Positions 52,138-60,900 of a stretch of 61,152 bases of DNA are shown here, piece by piece. Under the pieces are notes generated by a model. It was not told the origin of the DNA and did not search any database. It saw nothing but the letters and a program-made list of their open reading frames with translations. The first letter of the stretch is position 1, and each line of letters opens with the position of its first letter. A program made the position numbers and the translations under genes. Origin of the DNA: Opitutaceae bacterium (lineage in GTDB: Bacteria; Verrucomicrobiota; Verrucomicrobiia; Opitutales; Opitutaceae); the NCBI GenBank assembly GCA_019634615.1, contig JAHCAZ010000024.1, forward strand, positions 1 through 61,152. The letters run 5' to 3'.

Positions 52138-53726
52138 TCGGCTACCTCACCCAGGACTACTCCCTCATCCACGCCTTCGCGCCGCGCGCCGCGCGCCGGA
52201 CGCGACAGGAGAACCTCGTCCGCAACCGCGTTTTCAAAATGGCCCCGAAAATTTCCGATTACTTCGCCGAGGAGGAGATCGTCGCCGTCAAGGGCTCGCT
52301 CGACCGCCCGATCTCCGGCCTCGTGATGGACAGCCGCCGCGTCGTCCCGGGCACGCTCTTCTTCGCCCTGCCGGGCCTCCGGGCCGACGGCGCCACCTTC
52401 GTCGACGAGGCGATCGCCCGCGGCGCCGTGGGCGTCGTCACTTCCAAGCTCCCCGCCGCCGTCCCGGCCAAGGTCACCTTCATCCAGGTGGCCGACCCCC
52501 GCGCGACTCTCGCCCGCGTCGCCCAGCGCTACTACAAGTTCCCCGACCGCGAACTCAACGTGATCGGCGTCACCGGCACCAACGGCAAGACGACCGTCAC
52601 CCACCTCATCAAGCACTTCCTCGACGGCGACCGCCGCGTCGGCCTCATCGGCACGATCAACTACGACCTCGGCGCCCGCACCGTCCCGTCGTTCCGCACC
52701 ACGCCCGAGTCGGTCGACATCTACGGCATGATGGCCCAGATGCGCGACGCCGGCTGCCACCAAGCGGTCATGGAGGTCAGCTCCCACGGCATCGACCAGC
52801 AGCGCGTGCTCGGGATGCAGTTCGGGGCCGCCGTCTTCACCAATCTCACCCGCGATCACCTCGACTACCACAAGACCCTCGAGGCCTACTTCGCGGTCAA
52901 GACCCGCCTCTTCACCGGTGGCACCGGCAGCCAGCCCAAGGTCGCGGTCGTCAACCTCGACGACCCCTACGGCGAGCAGCTCGCGGCCCTCCTGCCCACG
53001 GGCGTCAAGGCCGTCACCTTCGGCGAGAACCCGCGCGCGCTGGTCCGCGCCGAGCAGGTGAACCTCGGGTTCAAGAACAGCACCTTCAAGCTCGTCTGGC
53101 CGGGCGGCGAGATGGCCGTCGATTCCCCGATCATCGGCCGCTACAATGTCAGCAACCTCCTCGCCGCCATCGCCACCGCCTGGGGCCTCGGCCGCGACCC
53201 CTCGGTCTTCCTCGCGCGCCTCAAGTCCTTCCGCGGCGTCCCGGGCCGCATGGAGCGCATCGAGGAGGGGCAGCCCTTCAACGTGCTCGTGGATTACGCG
53301 CACACCGACGACGCCCTGCACAACGCCCTCGGCATGCTCCGCGCCATCACGCCGGGCCGGCTCTTCGTCGTCTTCGGCTGCGGCGGCAACCGCGACCGCA
53401 CCAAGCGCCCGCTCATGGTCCGGGCCGTGCAGGCGAACGCCGACTTCGCCTTCGCCACCGCCGACAACCCGCGCAGCGAGGCGCTGACGCGCATCTTCGA
53501 GGACATGAAGGCGGGCGTCACCGCGCCCGAGAAGATCACGTGGATCGAGGACCGCCGCCGCGCCATCAGCCTCGCGCTCGATGCGTGCAAGCCGGGCGAC
53601 AGCCTGCTGATCGCGGGCAAGGGGCACGAGAGCTATCAGGAGTTCGCCGACACGGTGAGCCCGTTCGACGACCGGCAGGTCGTGCGGGAACTCATCGGCA
53701 TCAAGGCGATCAAGCCCGGGGGATGA
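52134..53726 (+). CDS. murE: UDP-MurNAc-tripeptide synthetase (meso-DAP adding)
   Basis: This 530-residue cytoplasmic ligase adds meso-diaminopimelate to UDP-MurNAc-L-Ala-D-Glu. It has the N-terminal LVMDSRRVVPGTLFFALPGLRADG, ATP loop GVTGTNGKTT, MEVSSHGIDQQRV, NLTRDHLDYHKT, and the DAP-specificity motif DNPR (TADNPRSEAL). Two starts are possible: ATG 52134, overlapping ftsI by four bases and adding a 35-residue basic leader, and ATG 52239 (MAPKISDYF), which fits the usual family start. The first was chosen for the overlap. It is followed by murF with another four-base overlap. Confidence 0.93.
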   Translation: MIGYLTQDYSLIHAFAPRAARRTRQENLVRNRVFKMAPKISDYFAEEEIVAVKGSLDRPISGLVMDSRRVVPGTLFFALPGLRADGATFVDEAIARGAVGVVTSKLPAAVPAKVTFIQVADPRATLARVAQRYYKFPDRELNVIGVTGTNGKTTVTHLIKHFLDGDRRVGLIGTINYDLGARTVPSFRTTPESVDIYGMMAQMRDAGCHQAVMEVSSHGIDQQRVLGMQFGAAVFTNLTRDHLDYHKTLEAYFAVKTRLFTGGTGSQPKVAVVNLDDPYGEQLAALLPTGVKAVTFGENPRALVRAEQVNLGFKNSTFKLVWPGGEMAVDSPIIGRYNVSNLLAAIATAWGLGRDPSVFLARLKSFRGVPGRMERIEEGQPFNVLVDYAHTDDALHNALGMLRAITPGRLFVVFGCGGNRDRTKRPLMVRAVQANADFAFATADNPRSEALTRIFEDMKAGVTAPEKITWIEDRRRAISLALDACKPGDSLLIAGKGHESYQEFADTVSPFDDRQVVRELIGIKAIKPGG

Positions 53727-55117
53727 GTCGGTTCACCTCCAGTCAATTGGCGGCATGGACCGGAGGTCGCTGGACAGCGACCCCGGTCGCTCCGCTTTTG
53801 GGCTTCACGATGGACACCCGCCAGCTCCAGCCGGGCGAGGTCTTCGTCGCCATCAAGTCCGAGGCGCGCGACGGCCATGACTTCCTGCCCGCCGCCCGCG
53901 CCGCCGGGGCGGCCGCGGCGATCGTCGCCCGCGCCCAGCCGGAGGTGGACCTGCCGCAACTGGTCGTGGCCGACCCGCTTGCCGCCTTTCAGGCCATCGC
54001 CCGCGAGCACCGCCGCGCCTTCGCCGGCCCGGTCGTCGGCATCACCGGCAGCGCCGGCAAGACCTCGACCAAGAACCTGCTCGCCCTCCTCCTCGGCGGC
54101 GAGGCGGGTGGGGTGCTCGCGACCGCGGGCAACCTCAATAACCACCTCGGCGTCCCGCTCACGCTCACGCGCCTCGACCCCGCGGTCCACAAATGCGCCG
54201 TGATCGAGGCCGGCATCAGCGCCCCGGGCGAGATGGCGCCCTTCGCGGCGATGATCGAGCCCGACGTGGCGATCAACACGCTCATCGCCGCCGCCCACAC
54301 CGCCGACCTCGGCGGCCTCGAGGGCGTGGCCCGCGAGAAGGCCGTGCTCCCCGCGGCGGTGCGTGCGGCGGGCGTGGCGATCTTTCCCAAGGCGACGGAG
54401 GAGTTCGCCCCCTTCCGTGAGCTGGGCGTGAAGCGCATGGTCATCGAGCGCGCCGACGCCATTCGCCCGGCGTCGCCTCCGCTGGACCGCATCTATTTCA
54501 CCCTCACGCATCGCGGCACCGCGACGGCGGTGTCCATCGCCTACGGGCTGCCGCCGCCGCTGGTCTTCACCTTCCGCCGCGTGAGCGACGGCATGGCGCA
54601 GAACGCGGTCCTCGCCATCTGCGCCGCCCTCTGGCTCGGCGTCCCGGCGCCCAGCATCCAGGCCCGGCTCGGCGGCTGGCAGCCGGCGCCGCTGCGGGGC
54701 GAGATCCGGCGCGACGGGGAACGGCTCCTCTATCTCGATTGCTACAACGCCAACCCGGCGTCGATGGCGGACGCCCTCGCGGTCTTCCGCGACGTCGCCC
54801 CGGCCGGGCAGCCCCGCCTGTACGTCATCGGCGGCATGGAGGAACTCGGTTCTGAAAGCGCCGCCTACCACGAGGCCCTCGGGCGCTCGCTCGTGCTGCG
54901 ACCCGAGGACCGCCTGTTCGTCATCGGCGACCAGGCCCACGCCGTGTGCGCGGGTGCGCTGCAGAACAACGATGTCTCCGCGCAGCTCCAGATCGTCTCC
55001 ACCCTCGATCCCGTGCGCGCCACCCTCGCGACCTGGTCCGGCGCGGTCTTCGTCAAAGGCAGCCGGAAGTATCGCTTGGAGACCATCCTGGAACCCACCG
55101 CCCCCCTCCCATGCTGA
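53723..55117 (+). CDS. murF: UDP-MurNAc-pentapeptide synthetase (D-Ala-D-Ala adding)
   Basis: This 464-residue ligase completes the cytoplasmic stem peptide by adding D-Ala-D-Ala. Motifs seen are LGFTMDTRQLQPGEVFVAIKSEARDGHDF, the ATP loop GITGSAGKTSTKNLL, TAGNLNNHLGVPLTL, EAGISAPGEM, LDCYNANPASMADAL and GGMEELGSES. The start ATG overlaps the murE stop (ATGA) and the end overlaps mraY by seven bases, so it is tightly coupled to both. Length is normal for the family. Confidence 0.94.
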   Translation: MSRFTSSQLAAWTGGRWTATPVAPLLGFTMDTRQLQPGEVFVAIKSEARDGHDFLPAARAAGAAAAIVARAQPEVDLPQLVVADPLAAFQAIAREHRRAFAGPVVGITGSAGKTSTKNLLALLLGGEAGGVLATAGNLNNHLGVPLTLTRLDPAVHKCAVIEAGISAPGEMAPFAAMIEPDVAINTLIAAAHTADLGGLEGVAREKAVLPAAVRAAGVAIFPKATEEFAPFRELGVKRMVIERADAIRPASPPLDRIYFTLTHRGTATAVSIAYGLPPPLVFTFRRVSDGMAQNAVLAICAALWLGVPAPSIQARLGGWQPAPLRGEIRRDGERLLYLDCYNANPASMADALAVFRDVAPAGQPRLYVIGGMEELGSESAAYHEALGRSLVLRPEDRLFVIGDQAHAVCAGALQNNDVSAQLQIVSTLDPVRATLATWSGAVFVKGSRKYRLETILEPTAPLPC

Positions 55118-56223
55118 GCTACCTGGCTGACTACGAACACTACTTCGGGCCGCTGCGGCTGCTCCGGTACCTCAGCGTGCGCGCCGTCCTCGGGGCGGGC
55201 ACGGCGCTGTGCATCGGCTTCCTCGTGGCGCCGTGGCTCATCGCGCGGTTCCGCGCGCTCAAGTTTGGCCAGCATTACGACGACGACCGCACCGGCGACC
55301 TTGCCGCGCGCTTCGACAAGAAGAACACGCCCACCATGGGCGGACTCATCATCTTCCTGTCCGTCTTCCTCGCGACCGTGCTGTGCGCGACGCCGAATGT
55401 CTGGGTCATCGTCAGCCTCTTCGTCTACACAACCCTGACCGCCGCCGGCTGGCGCGACGACTACCTCAAGGTCGTCCACCGCAACCGCGACGGCATCAAG
55501 TCCTGGGAAAAGATCGCCTGGCAGTCGCTGGCGACGCTCGTCGCCCTCGGCGTGCTGCTCTGGCACCCGGTGAGTTCCGAAAAGATCCGCGAGCTGTGGG
55601 TCCCGTTCTTCAAGACCGCCGTCATCGCCCACATGCCCTGGTGGCTGCTCCTCGTCCTGATCTACCTGTGGATCGTGGGCTTCAGCAACGCCATCAACCT
55701 GACCGACGGCCTCGACGGCCTCGCGGTCGGCTGCACCATCTCGGTCGCGCTGGTCTTCGCCATCATGGCCTACGCGGCGGGCAACATCCGCATCGCCGAC
55801 TACCTCCTCATCAGCTACGTGCCGGGCGTCGGCGAACTCGCGGTCATCTGCGCCGCGCTTATCGGCGCGTGCATGGCCTTCCTCTGGTACAACTCGCACC
55901 CGGCGGAGGTTTTCATGGGCGACACCGGCTCGCTGGCCCTCGGCGGGTTGATCGGCGTCATGGCCTTCATGATCCACCAGCCGTTCACGCTGATCATCGT
56001 GGGCGGCGTGTTCGTGATGGAGGCCCTTTCGGTCATCATCCAGGTCGGCAATTTCAAGTACACCCGCGCCCGCTACGGCGTCGGGCGGCGCTGCTTCCTC
56101 ATGGCGCCGATCCACCATCATTTCCAGAAGCTCGGCTGGCCGGAGACCAAGGTCGTGCTCCGCTTCTGGGTCCTGTCGCTCGGCTTCGCGCTCGCGGGGC
56201 TGGCGACGCTGAAGATCCGCTGA
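55111..56223 (+). CDS. mraY: Phospho-MurNAc-pentapeptide transferase
   Basis: This 370-residue integral membrane enzyme attaches phospho-MurNAc-pentapeptide to undecaprenyl phosphate, giving lipid I. Family motifs are FDKKNTPTMGGLIIF, GWRDDYLKV with the DD pair, NAINLTDGLDGLAVG, FMGDTGSLALGG and the C-terminal APIHHHFQKLGWPETKVVLRFW. About ten membrane segments are visible. The N-terminus is longer than usual (LADYEHYFGPLRLLRYLSVRAV), as in E. coli. It starts inside murF and is followed two bases later by murD. Confidence 0.95.
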   Translation: MLSYLADYEHYFGPLRLLRYLSVRAVLGAGTALCIGFLVAPWLIARFRALKFGQHYDDDRTGDLAARFDKKNTPTMGGLIIFLSVFLATVLCATPNVWVIVSLFVYTTLTAAGWRDDYLKVVHRNRDGIKSWEKIAWQSLATLVALGVLLWHPVSSEKIRELWVPFFKTAVIAHMPWWLLLVLIYLWIVGFSNAINLTDGLDGLAVGCTISVALVFAIMAYAAGNIRIADYLLISYVPGVGELAVICAALIGACMAFLWYNSHPAEVFMGDTGSLALGGLIGVMAFMIHQPFTLIIVGGVFVMEALSVIIQVGNFKYTRARYGVGRRCFLMAPIHHHFQKLGWPETKVVLRFWVLSLGFALAGLATLKIR

Positions 56224-56225
56224 CC

Positions 56226-57506
56226 ATGCCGCTCGCCATCCCCGAGTTCCTGCAGGTGCGCCTCCGCCAGCCCGTCGCCATCTTCGGCGGCGGGGTGAGC
56301 GGCGAGGGCGTGCTCGCATTGCTGGGGAAAGTCGGCGTGGCGGGGATCATCTACGACCAGCGCGGCCGGCCGTTCACGCCCGCCGACGCGGCCGGGCACG
56401 CACTCGCGGTCGTGTCGCCGGGTTTCGCCCCGACCCACCCCTGGGTGACGGCGGCCGAGGCGGCCGGCGTGCCCTGGCTGGGCGAACTGGATTTCGCGAG
56501 CTGCTTCTGGCAGGGGCAGGTGGTCGCGATCACCGGCACGAACGGCAAGACGACGCTGACGGAGTTCCTGGCCCACGCCCTGACCGCCGCCGGCGAATCC
56601 GCGGCGGTGGCGGGCAACATCGGCCGGCCCTTCTCGCGCGTGGCGCTGGACGCGGATGGCGGCGCCGGATCGATCGCGGTCTGCGAGGTCAGCTCGTTCC
56701 AGGCCGAGACGCTGCGGCACCTGCGCGCCGACGTCACGCTGTGGACCAACTTCGCGGAGGATCACCTCGAGCGGCATGGCGACATGGCGGCGTATTTCCG
56801 GGCCAAATGGAATCTCGTCGCCCGGACCACGCCCGGCTCCGTCTTCGCCGGGACCTCGGTCCAGCGCATGGCGGCCAAACTCGGCCTTGCGCTGCCGGCC
56901 GGCGCCGCCGTGGCGTCCGAGGATGCGCCGGCCGACGCGCGGCTCGCCGGGACCGTGTTCGCCACCTACCCGCAGCGCGAGAATCTCGAGCTCGCCGCCG
57001 CCTGGTGGCGCGCCTCCGGCCGGGACATGGCGGCGCTCCATGCCGCGGCCCGCACCTTCCGGCTCGGCCGGCACCGCTTGGCGCGGGTGGGGGAGCACGA
57101 CGGGGTCGCATTCTGGAACGACTCGAAGGCCACCAACTTCCACGCGGTCGAGGCGGCCTTGGCGGGTTTCGACCGCCCGGTGCTCGTCATCCTCGGCGGC
57201 AAGCCCAAGGGCGGCGACCTCGCGGCCTTCGTCAAGCGCCTCGCCCCGCGGGTCAAGCACGCGAGCCTCATCGGCGAGACCCGGGAGGAGCTTTCGACCT
57301 ACTGCCGCGCCTACGGCGTGCCGCACACTGTCTGTGAATCGCTGGCCGACGCCGTGCGGAACGCGGCGGCCCGGGCGGTCGCCGGCGAGGCCGTGCTGCT
57401 CAGCCCCGGCTTCGCGAGCTTCGACCAGTTCCGCAATTACGAGGATCGCGGCGAGCAGTTCGAGACGCTCGTGCGCGGACTCGCCAGCACACCCAGTTTG
57501 AGATAG
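56226..57506 (+). CDS. murD: UDP-MurNAc-L-alanine:D-glutamate ligase
   Basis: This 426-residue cytoplasmic ligase adds D-glutamate to UDP-MurNAc-L-Ala. The N-terminal Rossmann-like domain starts QPVAIFGGGVSGEGVLALL; the ATP loop is AITGTNGKTTLTEFL, followed by GNIGRPF, CEVSSFQAETL, NFAEDHLERHG, FWNDSKATNFHAVEAAL, ILGGKPKG and the C-terminal LLSPGFASFDQFRNYEDRG. It begins two bases after the mraY stop. Length is slightly short for the family, from a compact N-terminal domain. A LysM gene follows, where ftsW is usual. Confidence 0.94.
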   Translation: MPLAIPEFLQVRLRQPVAIFGGGVSGEGVLALLGKVGVAGIIYDQRGRPFTPADAAGHALAVVSPGFAPTHPWVTAAEAAGVPWLGELDFASCFWQGQVVAITGTNGKTTLTEFLAHALTAAGESAAVAGNIGRPFSRVALDADGGAGSIAVCEVSSFQAETLRHLRADVTLWTNFAEDHLERHGDMAAYFRAKWNLVARTTPGSVFAGTSVQRMAAKLGLALPAGAAVASEDAPADARLAGTVFATYPQRENLELAAAWWRASGRDMAALHAAARTFRLGRHRLARVGEHDGVAFWNDSKATNFHAVEAALAGFDRPVLVILGGKPKGGDLAAFVKRLAPRVKHASLIGETREELSTYCRAYGVPHTVCESLADAVRNAAARAVAGEAVLLSPGFASFDQFRNYEDRGEQFETLVRGLASTPSLR

Positions 57507-57538
57507 CATTCAATCGTCAACCCAGCATCGTTTCTCCC

Positions 57539-58468
57539 ATGAAAATCCTGAAAATCTTCGGCATCGTGGTCGGCGTCCACGTCTTTGCCCTGATCCTGAT
57601 TTTTGCGAACCCCGGCTGCAGCTCCTCCACCAAGCCGAAGCCCACCCCGGCCGACACGGCCGCCCCCGCGGAATCGAGCCCGGTGGTCACCGTGCCGAGC
57701 CAGAGCACGGTGAATTACGAGCCGGCGTACACCGCCCCCGCGGCCGACAACGGCGACTCGCCCATCGTCGCCGCGCCGATCGCCTTCAACCCCGACGCCC
57801 CCGCGACCTCGGGCGGCGTGCGCTTCAGCCCGACGCGGCCCAACACGCCCGCGGCCAGCGCCGTGCAGGCCCAGCCCGTCGCCGACGTCACGCCCGTCTC
57901 GACCTACACCGTCGCCCGCGGCGACAGCCTCTGGTCCATCGCGAAGACGCACCGCCTGACCGTCACCGAGCTGGCCGACGCCAACAATCTCTCGACCGGG
58001 GCCACGCTGCGCCTCGGCCAGAAACTCATCATCCCGAACCAGCCCGCCGGCGCCGCGCCCGCGGCCACGCCGCCCCCCGCCGTCGCGGCGGCGCCCGCGC
58101 CGAAGCCCTCGGCCGAGTCCGTCACCCACGTCGTCAAGGCCGGCGAGACCCTCGGCGCCATCGCCCGCAAGTACCAGGTCACCGTCGGCGAGATCGCGAC
58201 GGCGAACAACATCACCGACCCGGCGAAGATCCGCCCCGGCCGCGAGCTCATCATCCCCGGCTGGAAGTCGCCGGCCGTGCGCGCCAACGGCGCGGCCACG
58301 ACTGCCGCCGCCCCGGTCACGACCGCGCCCGCCCCGGCGAACCGGCCCGCGGGCACGCCGCTCTTCTCCCTGCCGCCGCCCGACCAGGACCTCGATGCCG
58401 GTTTGAAAAAGACCGGCGACGCGCCGGTGATCAAGGTGGAGGAAGCCGACCCGAACAAGCCGCTTTGA
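57539..58468 (+). CDS. Double-LysM exported protein in the dcw cluster
   Basis: A 309-residue protein with an N-terminal hydrophobic segment (ILKIFGIVVGVHVFALILIFANPGC) that may end in a lipid-modified Cys27, although the lipobox is atypical (NPGC). A Pro/Ala-rich stretch leads to two LysM domains: YTVARGDSLWSIAKTHRL...LIIPNQP (~121-166) and HVVKAGETLGAIARKYQV...LIIPGW (~199-242). LysM binds peptidoglycan glycan chains. There is no hydrolase domain. It sits between murD and ftsW, four bases before ftsW, so it is co-expressed with septum-building enzymes and may help recruit or anchor them at the division site. Confidence 0.85.
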   Translation: MKILKIFGIVVGVHVFALILIFANPGCSSSTKPKPTPADTAAPAESSPVVTVPSQSTVNYEPAYTAPAADNGDSPIVAAPIAFNPDAPATSGGVRFSPTRPNTPAASAVQAQPVADVTPVSTYTVARGDSLWSIAKTHRLTVTELADANNLSTGATLRLGQKLIIPNQPAGAAPAATPPPAVAAAPAPKPSAESVTHVVKAGETLGAIARKYQVTVGEIATANNITDPAKIRPGRELIIPGWKSPAVRANGAATTAAAPVTTAPAPANRPAGTPLFSLPPPDQDLDAGLKKTGDAPVIKVEEADPNKPL

Positions 58469-58472
58469 AGCG

Positions 58473-59636
58473 ATGGCCCACGCCCCCTCCGCCGACAGCC
58501 GGCACGCGCGTTTCGTGCTCAACCCGGCGGCCATCATCGCCGTCTGTGCCGTCGGCCTCGCCATCCTTGGTCTCACCATCCTGTTCAGCGCCAGCGCCTC
58601 GTACAAGCAGGGGCCGTATTACTACCTGAACAAGCAGCTCCTCGGCGTCCTCCTCGCCGGCGGGCTCTGCTACGTCACCAGCCGGCTGAACCTCGACTAC
58701 CTCCGCCGCTACGTGCCGTGGCTCGCCGGCATCGCCGCGGTGCTCCTCCTGCTGGTGGCGATCCCGCACATCGGCATCGAGGTCAAGGGCAGCCGCCGCT
58801 GGCTCGGCATCGGGCCGGTGCGCCTGCAGGTGTCGGAGTTCGCCAAGCTCGCCGTCGTCTTCTGCCTCGCGCACTACCTCGCGATCAACCAGACGCGCAT
58901 CGCGGAATTCAAGCGCGGGTTCCTCTTCCCGATCGCGATCGTCTTCGCCTATGCGGGCCTGATCATGCTCGAGCCGGATTTCGGCACCGCGGCGCTTATC
59001 ATGGCCGTGGGCCTGACGCTCCTCTTCCTCGCCGGGGCCAGGTGGCGGTACATCCTGCCGTGCATCGGCGCGGTCGTGTTCCTGTTCGCCATCATGGTGA
59101 TCCACAACCCCAACCGCCTGCGCCGCCTCACCGCGTTCCTGGACGTCGAGGCCAACCGCCAGGGCGGCACCTACCAGCTCTACCAGGCGCTCGCCGCCTT
59201 CGCGGCCGGCGGGACCGACGGCGTGGGGCTGGGGCAGGGGCGGCAGCAGCTCAGTTACCTGCCCGAGGCGCACACCGACTTCATCCTCGCCGTCATCGCC
59301 GAGGAACTCGGCCTGTGGTTCACCCTCGGCGTCGTCGTGGTCTTCACCATCATCTTCATCGCCGGCCTGATCCACCTGCGCCGCGCGCCGAACCTCTTCC
59401 ATTTCCTGCTCGTGGCCGGCTGCCTGCTGCTCGTTTCACTGCAGGCCATCATCAACCTCGGCGTCGTGACCGGCATCTTCCCGACCAAGGGCATGTCGCT
59501 CCCGTTCATCAGCGCCGGCCTCTCCAACCTGCTCCTGATGGGCATGATCGTCGGCATCTTCATCAACACCCAGCGCACCTGGGGCCGCGCCGCCCTGCCC
59601 GGGCGATCGCGAATGATGGAGGAAGTCCTGGCGTGA
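58473..59636 (+). CDS. ftsW: Septal peptidoglycan glycosyltransferase FtsW
   Basis: A 387-residue SEDS-family protein with about ten membrane segments that polymerises lipid II at the septum together with FtsI. Conserved parts include ILFSASASYKQGPYYYLNKQLLG, KGSRRWLGIGPVRLQVSEFAKLAVV, EPDFGTAALIMAVG, and YQLYQALAAFAAGGTDGVGLGQGRQQLSYLPEAHTDFILAVIAEELG, ending with GVVTGIFPTKGMSLPFISAG. FtsW is preferred over RodA because of its place in the dcw cluster and the proximity of murG. It starts four bases after the LysM gene. Confidence 0.94.
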   Translation: MAHAPSADSRHARFVLNPAAIIAVCAVGLAILGLTILFSASASYKQGPYYYLNKQLLGVLLAGGLCYVTSRLNLDYLRRYVPWLAGIAAVLLLLVAIPHIGIEVKGSRRWLGIGPVRLQVSEFAKLAVVFCLAHYLAINQTRIAEFKRGFLFPIAIVFAYAGLIMLEPDFGTAALIMAVGLTLLFLAGARWRYILPCIGAVVFLFAIMVIHNPNRLRRLTAFLDVEANRQGGTYQLYQALAAFAAGGTDGVGLGQGRQQLSYLPEAHTDFILAVIAEELGLWFTLGVVVVFTIIFIAGLIHLRRAPNLFHFLLVAGCLLLVSLQAIINLGVVTGIFPTKGMSLPFISAGLSNLLLMGMIVGIFINTQRTWGRAALPGRSRMMEEVLA

Positions 59637-59650
59637 TGGATGAAGGCGAA

Positions 59651-59741
59651 ATGTGGAAATCAGGAACGCAGGAAACGAACCCACGGAATCAACGGGATAG
59701 CTTCGCCCCACCTCCAATCCCTGATTTCCTGATTTCCACAT
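59651..59741. repeat. GGAAATCAGGA inverted repeat between ftsW and murG
   Basis: ATGTGGAAATCAGGA (59651-59665) pairs perfectly with TCCTGATTTCCACAT (59727-59741). Further related words (TGATTTCC, CTCATTTCC, CAGAGTTCC) continue to about 59771, just before the murG start. It fills most of the 142-base gap, the largest in the dcw cluster after ftsL. It resembles the other word arrays and could form a hairpin that alters murG expression. Confidence 0.6.
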
Positions 59742-59778
59742 TCCCTCATTTCCAGAGTCCCAGAGTTCCAGATTCAAG

Positions 59779-60900
59779 ATGAGCACCTTCCTGATTTCCT
59801 GCGGCGGCACCGGCGGGCATCTCTCGCCGGGTATTTCCCTGGCGGAGGGACTGACGGCGCGCGGACACAAGGTCACGCTGCTGATCAGTAAAAAGCGCGT
59901 GGATGCGCGACTGATCGAGAAGTACCCGCAATTCGAGTTCATCCCGGTGGCCGGCACGGGTTTCTCGCTCAATCCCTTCCTGCTGCTGCGCTGCCTCGTC
60001 ACGCAGACGCAGGGCTTCCTGCATTGCCTCCGCCTGGCGCGTTTCCGGCGTCCGGATGGCATCGTCGGCTTCGGTGGTTTCACCTCGGCGCCGGTGGTGG
60101 TCGCGGGCTGGTTGCTCGGGATCCCGGTGGCGCTGCACGAGTCCAATCGCATCCCCGGCCTCGCCGTGCGCGTCCTGGGTCGCCTGGCCCAGCGCGTGTA
60201 CCTGCCGCCCGGCGTGCGGCTGCCCGGCGTGCGCGCCCGGCGGGTCCGCTACATGGGGATGCCCGTCCGCCGTGAGATCCGCCGTTTGCCCGCGGCCGAG
60301 GCGCGCGCCGCGCTGGGCCTCGACCCGCTGCGCAAGGTGCTCGTCGTCTTCGGCGGCAGCCAGGGCTCGGGACCGCTCAACGATTTCGTCACCGCCAAGC
60401 TCCCCGTCCTCGCGTCGGAGGGCATCCAGCTCTATTGCGTGACCGGCCTCGGCAAGGGCGAGGCCGCGACCCGCGAACTCCCGGCCAAGGACGGCGGGAT
60501 GGTGCGGGCGCATTTCGTGCCGTTCTGCGACCGCGTGGCCGAGCTGCTCTCGGCGGCGGACCTCGTCCTCGCCCGCGCCGGCGCCGGCACGATCGCGGAG
60601 CTCATCCGTTGTGAGACCCCGGCGATTTTGGTGCCGTACCCGCAGGCCGCCGATGACCACCAGCGCGCCAACGCGTCGTTTTTCGAGCGCCAGGGCGGCG
60701 GCATCGTGGTCGAGCAGACGAAGATGGACACCCTGCAGACGGAGGTGCTCGACCTGATCTTCAACGACTGGCTGCTGCGGACCTTCCGCGGCAACCTGCA
60801 GCGCATGGACCGGGCGAACTCCCTCGATCTCATGCTCGCCGACCTCGAGGACCTTTGCCTGCCGCCGCCCGGCGCGGCGGCGCATCCCCTGCCGGCATGA
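59779..60900 (+). CDS. murG: Lipid II-forming GlcNAc transferase MurG
   Basis: This 373-residue membrane-associated GT28 enzyme adds GlcNAc to lipid I to give lipid II. Motifs are SCGGTGGHLSPGISLAEGL at the N-terminus, GFGGFTSAPVVVAGWLLGIPVALHESNRIPGLA, VFGGSQGS and the C-terminal ADLVLARAGAGTIAELIRCETPAILVPYPQAADDHQ. The ATG at 59779 (MSTFLISCGG) is preceded by a repeat-filled gap of 142 bases. Its stop overlaps the murC start by four bases. Confidence 0.94.
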   Translation: MSTFLISCGGTGGHLSPGISLAEGLTARGHKVTLLISKKRVDARLIEKYPQFEFIPVAGTGFSLNPFLLLRCLVTQTQGFLHCLRLARFRRPDGIVGFGGFTSAPVVVAGWLLGIPVALHESNRIPGLAVRVLGRLAQRVYLPPGVRLPGVRARRVRYMGMPVRREIRRLPAAEARAALGLDPLRKVLVVFGGSQGSGPLNDFVTAKLPVLASEGIQLYCVTGLGKGEAATRELPAKDGGMVRAHFVPFCDRVAELLSAADLVLARAGAGTIAELIRCETPAILVPYPQAADDHQRANASFFERQGGGIVVEQTKMDTLQTEVLDLIFNDWLLRTFRGNLQRMDRANSLDLMLADLEDLCLPPPGAAAHPLPA

